From assembly GCA_030622705.1 (NCBI GenBank), contig JAUXFU010000005.1:1-13711 (forward strand): 13,711 nt of DNA, in the 5' to 3' direction. Of the stretch, positions 5,856 through 11,384 are shown piece by piece. The translations under genes were made by a program, and so were the position numbers. Position 1 is the first letter of the stretch. Every line of letters starts with the position of its first letter. The DNA is from Candidatus Omnitrophota bacterium (GTDB lineage Bacteria; Omnitrophota; Koll11; Gygaellales; JAHJCI01). The notes below the pieces were generated by a model that saw only the letters and a list, made by a program, of their open reading frames with translations, made no database searches and was not told the DNA's origin.

Positions 5856-6008
5856 AACTCTTTAGAGGTTTATGAAACTATATTAGAAGCCTCTGAGGAT
5901 TTCTTATATTTTGAACTGTTATAGGAATCTTGCGGTTTGCTCCACTGCTGTTAATTATAGGAATAAACAGTAATGGATAGTTAAGCATAAGCGGCGACGA
6001 GCGGCGAT

Positions 6009-6080
6009 GGCGCGGTAGCCAAGCGGTAAGGCAGTGGTCTGCAAAACCATTATTCAGCGGTTCGAGTCCGCTCCGCGCCT
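6009..6080 (+). tRNA. tRNA-Cys (anticodon GCA)
   Basis: The 72-nt sequence folds as a cloverleaf. Acceptor arm GGCGCGG (6009-6015) pairs with CCGCGCC (6073-6079), and the T-arm is GCGG-TTCGAGT-CCGC. The anticodon loop is CTGCAAA with GCA between TGGT and ACCA. The discriminator base is T, the identity base for cysteine. CCA is not encoded. Confidence 0.95.
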
Positions 6081-6102
6081 TTCAAATAGCAACATAACAG
6101 AG

Positions 6103-6185
6103 GGGCGAGTGGTGAAATGGCATACACGTCAGACTTAAAATCTGATGGCTGAAAGGTCGTGAGGGTTCAAGTCCCTCCTCGCCCA
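6103..6185 (+). tRNA. tRNA-Leu (anticodon UAA)
   Basis: An 83-nt class II tRNA with acceptor GGGCGAG (6103-6109) and CTCGCCC (6178-6184), and discriminator A. The anticodon stem TCAGA/TCTGA encloses CTTAAAA (anticodon TAA). A long variable arm and the T-arm GAGGG-TTCAAGT-CCCTC follow. CCA is not encoded. It lies 22 nt after tRNA-Cys, likely on the same transcript. Confidence 0.95.
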
Positions 6186-6273
6186 GAAGTCGAGCACGAG
6201 ATTTCAGAAATAGTCTAAAATATGCAAATAGAGATTTGTTCTGTAATTGTTAAGATGGGGGCGCTGTTAAAGC

Positions 6274-6350
6274 GGGCGCTTAGCTCAGTTGGATAGAGTA
6301 CTTCCTTGACATGGAAGGGGTCACAGGTTCAAGTCCTGTAGCGCCCACCA
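6274..6350 (+). tRNA. tRNA-Val (anticodon GAC)
   Basis: Acceptor GGGCGCT (6274-6280) pairs with AGCGCCC (6340-6346); discriminator A is followed by an encoded CCA (6348-6350), unlike the two tRNAs before it. The anticodon stem CTTCC/GGAAG encloses TTGACAT (anticodon GAC). The T-arm is ACAGG-TTCAAGT-CCTGT. A second GGGCGCT lies 15 nt upstream at 6259-6265. Confidence 0.94.
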
Positions 6351-6355
6351 TTAAG

Positions 6356-6433
6356 AGGTTGCGTAATGCTGCATAATGTTGCATAAGGTTAAAAAAGCAA
6401 CCTGATACAACCTTAAGTAAACTTACGTAACCT
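6356..6433. repeat. nested hairpin with three 10-nt tandem units before thrS
   Basis: AGGTTGCGTAA (6356-6366) pairs with TTACGTAACCT (6423-6433) over 11 positions with one G-T pair. Inside, TAAGGTT (6384-6390) pairs with AACCTTA (6409-6415). The left side contains GCGTAATGCT, GCATAATGTT and GCATAAGGTT in exact succession (6361-6390). The structure ends 9 nt before the thrS ATG. It has no T-box signature, so tRNA-dependent control of thrS by that mechanism is not indicated. Confidence 0.65.
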
Positions 6434-6442
6434 ATCAGATAT

Positions 6443-8161
6443 ATGGACTTAGAGACTTTAAGGCACTCTTGTGCGCACATAATGGCGCAGGCGGTTAAGC
6501 AACTCTGGCCGGAGGTAAAATTGGGTATTGGGCCCGCAATCGAAAATGGGTTTTATTATGACTTTGACAAAAAGGAGCCTTTTACAGAGGCGGATTTATC
6601 TCTTATTGAAGAGCAAATGAAACAGATTATCGCTGCTGATAAGCCATTCATTCAAGAAGTCATAGGCAAAGATGAGGCGCAAAGATTATTCACCCGGCTG
6701 AATGAAGACTATAAGATTGAGCTTATAAACGCCCTGGCAGATGAGAAGATTACCGTTTATAAAACTGGAGATGATTTTATTGATTTATGCCGCGGGCCGC
6801 ATCTGGAATCCACGGGCCAAGTCAAGGCATTTAAGTTGCTGTCAATAGCAGGGGCGTACTGGCACGGGATTGAAACGAATCCCATGTTACAGCGTATTTA
6901 TGGTACTTGTTTTGAAACCCTCAAGGAGTTAGAGGTATACCTGAGGAATGTAGAAGAAGCAAAGAAGCGTGATCACCGTAGGCTAGGGCCAAAATTGGAA
7001 ATTTTTGACCTCTATCCTAAAGAGGCAGGCGCAGGCCTTGTATTCTATCATCCTAAAGGAGCTACTTTAAGGATGATAATCGAGGATTATTTGAAAGCGG
7101 CGCATCTTAACAGGGGCTATCAAATGGTAATTACTCCGCATATTATGGATGCTGGCCTTTGGAGAACATCGGGGCACTACGAATATTATCTTCCGAATAT
7201 GTACACATTCAAAATTGAGGATAAGGAATTTGTTCTAAAGCCAATGAATTGCCCCGGACATATTCTTCTTTATAAATCAAAAATCAGAAGTTATCGTGAG
7301 TTGCCTCTAAGATTATTCGAGTTAGGTACTGTTTATCGGCACGAGAAGGGTGGGGTTTTACATGGGTTAATGCGAGTGCGCGGATTTACCCAGGATGACG
7401 CCCATATATTCTGCACAACTGAGCAAATAAAGTCCGAAATTATGAACATAATCGATTTTGTTTTAAAAACAATGTTCGATTTTGGGTTTTCTGATCTAGC
7501 AGTAGAACTGAGCACGCGCCCAGAAAAATTTATTGGCACAGAAGGCGACTGGCAACAGGCAACTCTTGCTTTAGAAGAATCTTTGAAGGAAAAGAATCTT
7601 GATTATGGAATAAATCCGCAGGAAGGAGCTTTCTATGGGCCGAAGATTGATATTAAAATAAAAGATGCCCTGGGGAGAAAATGGCAATGTGCAACTATTC
7701 AATGTGATTTTGCTCTTCCCCGGCGGTTCAATTTGAAATTCATTGATTCTCAAGGAGCAGGCAAGCAGCCAATTATGCTTCACCGCGTTATTTTAGGAAG
7801 CCTGGAACGTTTTGTCGGCGTGCTCATTGAGCATTATGCCGGTGTGTTTCCTTTATGGCTTTCACCGGTCCAGATAACCGTAGTTCCCATTAAAGATGCC
7901 TTTCGGGATTACGGATATAGTGTTAAAAATGCTTTACAAGAAGGCGGGTTTCGGGTTAAAATTGATTGTCGTAATGAGACTTTAGATAAACGAATACGTG
8001 AGGCAGAAACAGAAAAGCTTCCCTATATTCTAGTTATCGGTGAACGTGAAATTAAATCTCAGACAGTATCTGTGAGAAAAAGGGGCCAGGGGAATGTTGG
8101 GGCGATAACGCTTGGGGAGTTTACCGAAAAGATAAAAGAAGAGATAGAAAATAAACAATAA
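6443..8161 (+). CDS. thrS: threonyl-tRNA synthetase lacking the N-terminal TGS domain
   Basis: ThrRS charges tRNA-Thr with threonine and edits mischarged serine. This protein has 572 residues against about 640 in E. coli. It begins directly at the editing domain (LRHSCAHIMAQAV), with no TGS domain; an in-frame stop at 6428 rules out an upstream extension. Editing residues are present: H8 and H12 of HxxxH, and C116/H120 in CRGPH. Catalytic landmarks are motif 1 around residues 205-240, zinc ligands C270 (MNCPGH), H321 and H447, motif 2 TVYRHEKGGVLHGLMRVRGFTQDDAH, and motif 3 LHRVILGSLERF. The anticodon domain follows from about 475 to the end. No Shine-Dalgarno is visible before ATG 6443, which follows a nested hairpin. 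It heads the thrS-infC-rpmI-rplT order seen in many bacteria. Confidence 0.97.
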   Translation: MDLETLRHSCAHIMAQAVKQLWPEVKLGIGPAIENGFYYDFDKKEPFTEADLSLIEEQMKQIIAADKPFIQEVIGKDEAQRLFTRLNEDYKIELINALADEKITVYKTGDDFIDLCRGPHLESTGQVKAFKLLSIAGAYWHGIETNPMLQRIYGTCFETLKELEVYLRNVEEAKKRDHRRLGPKLEIFDLYPKEAGAGLVFYHPKGATLRMIIEDYLKAAHLNRGYQMVITPHIMDAGLWRTSGHYEYYLPNMYTFKIEDKEFVLKPMNCPGHILLYKSKIRSYRELPLRLFELGTVYRHEKGGVLHGLMRVRGFTQDDAHIFCTTEQIKSEIMNIIDFVLKTMFDFGFSDLAVELSTRPEKFIGTEGDWQQATLALEESLKEKNLDYGINPQEGAFYGPKIDIKIKDALGRKWQCATIQCDFALPRRFNLKFIDSQGAGKQPIMLHRVILGSLERFVGVLIEHYAGVFPLWLSPVQITVVPIKDAFRDYGYSVKNALQEGGFRVKIDCRNETLDKRIREAETEKLPYILVIGEREIKSQTVSVRKRGQGNVGAITLGEFTEKIKEEIENKQ

Positions 8162-8179
8162 AAGATTGCAACCGCGCAG

Positions 8180-8273
8180 ATACGGAATTGTAACCGTACA
8201 GGCACGGAGATTGTTTCCGTGTTTCCGTGGAATTAATTACTTTAATTCTCTATTCCGTATTTCAGTGGTTACA
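8180..8273 (+). promoter_or_regulatory. structured leader between thrS and infC
   Basis: Arms ATACGGAAT (8180-8188) and ATTCCGTAT (8252-8260) match perfectly, as do TGTAACC (8189-8195) and GGTTACA (8267-8273). The two pairings interleave, so they would form a pseudoknot or exclude each other. The second one touches the infC ribosome site. An inner stem CACGGA/TCCGTG (8203-8208, 8216-8221) has a competing copy at 8224-8229. IF3-L35-L20 operons are known to be controlled by L20 or IF3 at such leaders, so an operator is plausible. The TTTCCGTG doublet also looks like a short-unit repeat. Confidence 0.4.
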
Positions 8274-8280
8274 AGGAGGT
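8273..8280 (+). promoter_or_regulatory. strong ribosome binding site that selects an ATT start for infC
   Basis: AAGGAGGT is a full match to the anti-SD. The GTG at 8279 overlaps it and cannot be used. The next in-frame codon with good spacing is ATT 8288-8290, 7 nt downstream. Confidence 0.8.
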
Positions 8281-8287
8281 GGTTGGG

Positions 8288-8794
8288 ATTAGAAAGTACA
8301 TTCGTACAAACGACAGAATACGCGTTCCTCAGGTTCGGGTTGTTGGATCAGAGGGCAATCAGTTGGGAGTTATGCCTATACAGAAAGCGCTGGAATTAGC
8401 CGTTCAAAAGGAATTAGATTTAGTTGAGGTGGCTCCTCAGATTGAACCCCCGGTTTGCCGGATTATGGACTTTAGTAAATTTAAATACGATCAAGAGAGA
8501 AAAGAACGCGAGGCTAAGAAACATCAGTCCAGAACACACCTTAAAGAGGTGCGTCTCAAGCCCAATATCGAGGAACATGATTATCAAGTAAAGCTCAAAC
8601 AGGCAATTAATTTTTTAAATAAGAAGGATAAGGTTAAGATCAGCCTTTTTTTCCGGGGTAGACAGATGCAGCATTTGGACTTAGGAAGGAAGGTGTTGGA
8701 TAGATTTGTTAATGATATTCAGCAAGTAGGCAAGACAGAAAGGAATTCGGCTTTAGAAGGCAGAATTATGTCGGTTGTGATTGCTCCTCGATAG
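8288..8794 (+). CDS. infC: translation initiation factor IF-3, probable AUU start
   Basis: IF3 binds the 30S subunit, blocks 50S joining and checks start codons. The protein of 168 residues begins (M)RKYIRTNDRIRVPQVRVVGSEGNQLGV, the usual N-domain. The linker has KFKYDQERKEREAKKHQ, and the C-domain contains LKEVRLKPNIEEHDYQVKLKQAINFL, KVKISLFFRGRQMQH and the final EGRIMSVVIAPR (family RxMxxxLxP). The start is chosen at ATT 8288 because AAGGAGGT at 8273-8280 sits 7 nt before it and no ATG, GTG or TTG is suitably placed. In E. coli infC also starts with AUU, and IF3 represses its own non-canonical start. The same logic probably applies here. rpmI follows after 118 nt. Confidence 0.95.
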   Translation: MRKYIRTNDRIRVPQVRVVGSEGNQLGVMPIQKALELAVQKELDLVEVAPQIEPPVCRIMDFSKFKYDQERKEREAKKHQSRTHLKEVRLKPNIEEHDYQVKLKQAINFLNKKDKVKISLFFRGRQMQHLDLGRKVLDRFVNDIQQVGKTERNSALEGRIMSVVIAPR

Positions 8795-8857
8795 GCTTGG
8801 GTGCAGGTGCCGCGAAATCTACGGGCGCAAGCTGGCGCAGAGGGTAATCGGTAATTA

Positions 8858-8869
8858 AATCTGTGTAAT
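8858..8869 (-). repeat. dispersed 12-mer ATTACACAGATT, copy before rpmI
   Basis: AATCTGTGTAAT in the infC-rpmI gap is followed by CATTTTTTAAC. Upstream in the same gap GCTTG (8795-8799) can pair with CAAGC (8828-8832), and GCGC-AAGCTG-GCGC (8825-8838) forms a small stem. Confidence 0.75.
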
Positions 8870-8912
8870 CATTTTTTAACAAAATAGGGATTATAATATT
8901 TAAAAGGGCGCT

Positions 8913-9110
8913 ATGAGCTTAAAAACACATAAGGGTACTGCTAAGAGATTCAGAAAAAGCAAGTCCGGCAAGCTAAAATACAATCCTTGTGGTCGAGGCC
9001 ATCTGTTAACTGTAAAAAAAAGTAAGAGGAAAAGGTTATTACGCAAAGCTCGCGTAGTAAAGGGATCAGGCCAGAAGCGCAATATCAAGCAGTTGTTACC
9101 GTATAGTTAA
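8913..9110 (+). CDS. rpmI: large ribosomal subunit protein bL35
   Basis: A 65-residue, very basic protein starting MSLKTHKGTAKRFRKSKSGKLKY, matching the bL35 pattern (M)KMKTHKGAAKRF..TGSGKIK. The middle GRGHLLTVKKSKRKRLLRKARVV matches the family's RHLLTKKSxKRKRxLRK. It binds 23S rRNA in the 50S subunit. Its place between infC and rplT is the canonical operon order. The ribosome site is weak (AAAAGGGCGCT before the ATG). A TATAAT at 8892-8897 lies just upstream but has no convincing -35 at the right distance. Confidence 0.95.
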   Translation: MSLKTHKGTAKRFRKSKSGKLKYNPCGRGHLLTVKKSKRKRLLRKARVVKGSGQKRNIKQLLPYS

Positions 9111-9126
9111 AAGAAATTATCGAGAG

Positions 9127-9173
9127 AAACCAGAGTACGGAAAGCCGAGAAAGATTTCTCTGCAATCTGGTTT
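9127..9173. promoter_or_regulatory. hairpin between rpmI and rplT
   Basis: AAACCAGA (9127-9134) and TCTGGTTT (9166-9173) are exact complements. Inside, GAGAA (9147-9151) pairs with TTCTC (9156-9160) around a 4-nt loop. The right arm runs into TTTT then GCCC. It lies 25 nt before the rplT ATG. It could be an L20-responsive operator, an attenuator, or another short repeat; its sequence does not let me decide. Confidence 0.5.
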
Positions 9174-9198
9174 TGCCCGAATGAAATGAGGGAGAGAT

Positions 9199-9546
9199 AT
9201 GACTCGAGTTAGACATTGTCCGGCAAGACGAAAGCGGAAAAAGAAAGTATTAAAAGAGGCTAAAGGATATTTTGGCGACCGCAGCAAACAATATCAACAG
9301 GCAAAGCGTACACTTAATCGTGCTTATGTTTATGCCTTTCGTGACCGCAGGGTTAAAAAGAGAGAATTCCGTCGACTCTGGATTGTCCGAATCAATGCGG
9401 CTTGCCGCGCCGCGGGGATTAAATATGGTCCTTTTATCAGCGGGTTGAAGAAAGCCGGGATTGATCTGGATCGTAAGATCTTAGCCGATTTGGCAGTTAA
9501 GGATACTGATGTATTCAATAAGTTAGTAGAGATAGCTAAAGAGTAG
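9199..9546 (+). CDS. rplT: large ribosomal subunit protein bL20
   Basis: A 115-residue basic protein of the bL20 family, normal length. The extended N-terminal arm reads [68 protein letters not shown] in the standard order. The globular C-terminus has [25 protein letters not shown]. bL20 is needed early in 50S assembly and often represses its own operon. GAGGGAGAG 5 to 10 nt before the ATG is a usable ribosome site. The stop codon lies within the left arm of a hairpin. Confidence 0.96.
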   Translation: MTRVRHCPARRKRKKKVLKEAKGYFGDRSKQYQQAKRTLNRAYVYAFRDRRVKKREFRRLWIVRINAACRAAGIKYGPFISGLKKAGIDLDRKILADLAVKDTDVFNKLVEIAKE

Positions 9547-9598
9547 CAAGTAGAGAGAAAACATTTCCGTCTCGCTACTCGTTAGTCTCTACTCGTTA
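9541..9598. repeat. hairpin over the rplT stop plus CTACTCGTTA doublet
   Basis: GAGTAGC (9541-9547), which contains the rplT TAG, pairs with GCTACTC (9574-9580). CTACTCGTTA occurs at 9575-9584 and 9589-9598, 14 nt apart. No T-run follows, so termination is uncertain. The element fills the whole gap up to trkA. Confidence 0.65.
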
Positions 9599-9613
9599 CT
9601 TTCGAGATTTAAT

Positions 9614-10258
9614 ATGTATATCGTTATAGTAGGTTGTGGTAGGGTTGGGGCAGAATTAGCTAAGTTGCTTTCTAACGACGGACATGATGTAGTTATCGTT
9701 GACAGGGATCCGTTAGCGTTTAATCGCCTGGGAGGAACTTTTAATGGTGTTACACTGGTAGGTAATGGTTTTGACCCCGACATATTAAAGGAAGCAGGAA
9801 TAGAAAAAGCCGATGTTTTTTGTGCTCTTACTAACGGAGATAATACTAATCTTATTGCTGCTCAGGTTGCCAAGAAGATTTTTGCTATTCCTAAGGTAAT
9901 TGCCCGGGTGTATGATCCAGAGAGAGCGCAAATTTATCAAAGTCTCGGGCTGGATATTATGAGCGGCACCATTCTTTTTGCAGCAATGCTGAGAGATAAG
10001 ATTATTGAAAGTCGTTTTTCCAGTTATTTGATTGAGACTAAAGATGTAGGGGTTATTCAGATAGAGGCGAAAGGCAGTCTGATCGATCAATCTATTCGGG
10101 ACATTAATCTTGAAGGAGAATTTCAGGTGGTGGCAATAAAGAAGATCGACGGGACGATTATTCCTTCTCCCTCAACGGTACTAAAGAAGAACGATGTGAT
10201 TATGGCAATTGTTAAAACTGAAAGTTTAGATAAGATAAAGAAGAAATTTATGCTATAA
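9614..10258 (+). CDS. trkA: TrkA-family potassium uptake regulator, first copy
   Basis: A 214-residue RCK protein, half the size of E. coli TrkA, which has two such units in one chain. The Rossmann N-domain has MYIVIVGCGRVGAEL (GxGxxG at 7-12) and an acidic residue D30 at the end of strand 2 (VIVDRD), typical of NAD(H) binding. GNGFDPDILKEAGIEKADVFCALTNGDNTNLIAAQVAKK continues the fold. The C-terminal RCK_C domain spans about 135-214 (GVIQIEAKGSLIDQSIRDI to VIMAIVKTE). It would form a ring on the cytoplasmic face of TrkH and gate K+ uptake in response to nucleotides. It is followed by a second, different copy and TrkH. No clear ribosome site is visible before ATG 9614. Confidence 0.93.
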   Translation: MYIVIVGCGRVGAELAKLLSNDGHDVVIVDRDPLAFNRLGGTFNGVTLVGNGFDPDILKEAGIEKADVFCALTNGDNTNLIAAQVAKKIFAIPKVIARVYDPERAQIYQSLGLDIMSGTILFAAMLRDKIIESRFSSYLIETKDVGVIQIEAKGSLIDQSIRDINLEGEFQVVAIKKIDGTIIPSPSTVLKKNDVIMAIVKTESLDKIKKKFML

Positions 10259-10268
10259 CATAGTTAAT

Positions 10269-10316
10269 TGATGCTCGATGTTCGTTAAACGAGAATCAAG
10301 CATCGAGGATCGAGGA
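10269..10316. repeat. GATGCTCGATG/CATCGAGGATC repeat between the trkA copies
   Basis: The segment 10269-10286 can pair with 10288-10305 at 14 of 18 positions, making a hairpin. The right side reads CATCGAGGATCGAGGATC, a 7-nt unit (GAGGATC) in tandem. The last GAGG (10312-10315) serves as a possible ribosome site for the next gene. Confidence 0.55.
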
Positions 10317-10325
10317 TCATTTCTA

Positions 10326-10988
10326 ATGTATATACTGATAGTTGGCGCAGGGAAGGTTGGCTTTTTTTTAGCCCAGAGGCTTATCCATGATAATCAGAGC
10401 GTTGCTTTGATTGAGAAGGATAAGGCTGTTTGCGAGGGAATCACCCGACAGTTAGATGCTTTAGTGATTAATGGCGATGGATGTAGCCCGGCTGTTCTTA
10501 AAGAGGCAGGCATTGAGCGGGCAGATGTGGTTGCTGCGGTTACCGGTGAAGATGAGGATAATCTAATTGCTTGCCAATTAGCCAAAGAGAGATTTTCCGT
10601 CGGCCGTACAGTTGGCCGTGTGAATGATCCAAAGAACGAGCACATTTTTTTTGAATTAGGCGTGGATATACCTATCGATGCTACGACAATTATTGCTAAG
10701 GTTATTGAGGAAGAGGTAAGCTTTGCTGATTTTGTGAATTTGCTCAGTTTTAAACGGGGAAAACTGGCAGTTGTGCGCGTGGATCTTCCTGATGATGCGC
10801 CGGTCATTAACCGTATGGTTCAAAATGTTCATCTTCCTCCGGATTCAGTCTTGGTTTCTATTCTGCGCGGGGAAGAGGTAGTTGTGCCTCGCGGAGATAC
10901 GGTGCTGGAGTCAGGAGATGATATTATTGCCTTAACCAAGATTGGTAATGAGTCTCAGCTTCTAAAGGTCCTGCTGGGGAAAATGTAA
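10326..10988 (+). CDS. trkA: TrkA-family potassium uptake regulator, second copy
   Basis: A 220-residue RCK protein related to but distinct from the one before it. The nucleotide motif is GAGKVG (7-12), but strand 2 ends in E30 (LIEKDK) where the first copy has D30, which may change nucleotide preference. NGDGCSPAVLKEAGIERADVVAAVTGEDEDNLIACQLAK is the standard core. The RCK_C part runs from about 138 to 220. A frame extension to 10278 exists but reads through the upstream repeat and lacks similarity, so ATG 10326 is preferred, with GAGG at 10312-10315 as ribosome site. Two unequal RCK proteins beside one TrkH suggest a mixed ring, equivalent to the two-unit TrkA of E. coli. This is inference. 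Confidence 0.93.
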   Translation: MYILIVGAGKVGFFLAQRLIHDNQSVALIEKDKAVCEGITRQLDALVINGDGCSPAVLKEAGIERADVVAAVTGEDEDNLIACQLAKERFSVGRTVGRVNDPKNEHIFFELGVDIPIDATTIIAKVIEEEVSFADFVNLLSFKRGKLAVVRVDLPDDAPVINRMVQNVHLPPDSVLVSILRGEEVVVPRGDTVLESGDDIIALTKIGNESQLLKVLLGKM

Positions 10989-11028
10989 TAGAATATAGTA
11001 CTCTATAAACAAAATAGTGTTTACATTA

Positions 11029-11062
11029 ATTACACAGATTTTTAAAACTGATTACACAGATT
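11029..11062 (+). repeat. two copies of ATTACACAGATT after trkA
   Basis: Direct copies lie at 11029-11040 and 11051-11062, 22 nt apart, each flanked by A/T-rich sequence. They sit in the 396-nt gap between the second trkA and trkH. The rest of that gap holds a possible small gene (11121-11267) and the hairpin repeat at 11313-11377. Confidence 0.85.
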
Positions 11063-11120
11063 AAAGACTCTGTTTTAATCATAATTTCATTTATTTAACA
11101 AGGCACTAAAAATATTACAA

Positions 11121-11267
11121 GTGATTAATCAGAATTTGATAAAAAAGACTAAAAAGATTGTATTTGCGATCATTAGAGGAATAACGGGCATTGCCACCGA
11201 AATAGGTTATGCCTTAGTAATTATGTTAGCGGCATTTGTTATTTGTGTCTTCATTACCTACCTTTAG
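11121..11267 (+). CDS. possible 48-residue membrane peptide between trkA and trkH
   Basis: Starting from GTG 11121 the frame gives 48 residues: a basic start (MINQNLIKKTKK), a first hydrophobic stretch IVFAIIRGITGIATEIGYA and a second ALVIMLAAFVICVFITYL running to the TAG. One or two membrane segments with a positive N-terminus fit a real small membrane protein. The frame has no stops upstream until 11082, and there is no Shine-Dalgarno sequence, so the start is uncertain. The location between TrkA and TrkH suggests a small accessory subunit, as KdpF is for KdpABC, but that is analogy. I do not recognise the sequence. It could be chance, since hydrophobic frames are common in T-rich DNA. Confidence 0.45.
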   Translation: MINQNLIKKTKKIVFAIIRGITGIATEIGYALVIMLAAFVICVFITYL

Positions 11268-11312
11268 CCTTTTATGTTTCTTGGCCAATTTAAAACCCAA
11301 TGGTTTTAATCA

Positions 11313-11377
11313 CGGATTACCACGGATTCGGTTTAACGCGGATTACCACGGATAGAAATAATCTATGGCAATCCGCG
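11313..11377. repeat. CGGATTACCACGGAT repeat and hairpin before trkH
   Basis: CGGATTACCACGGAT occurs exactly at 11313-11327 and 11339-11353. The second copy, extended to 11337-11353, pairs with 11361-11377 at 14 of 17 positions across a 7-nt loop. The hairpin ends 7 nt before the trkH ATG, where a ribosome site would be expected and none is seen. Confidence 0.75.
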
Positions 11378-11384
11378 ATTAAAT

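Noticed and set aside
6351..6442. T-box riboswitch before thrS
   Set aside because: No T-box bulge (TGGNACC-like), specifier loop or terminator pair is present; the gap is only 92 nt and made of 10-nt repeats.
8166..8399. A 77-codon + frame over the infC leader and start
   Set aside because: It is an out-of-frame reading of the leader repeat and infC, with Arg/Phe-rich sequence and no recognisable domain.
8892..8897. TATAAT before rpmI as a promoter -10
   Set aside because: No -35 hexamer is found at 16 to 18 nt upstream; the region is simply AT-rich.
10394..10807. A 137-codon minus-strand frame inside the second trkA
   Set aside because: It is Ser/Thr-rich, fully antisense to a well-supported gene, and typical of a shadow frame.
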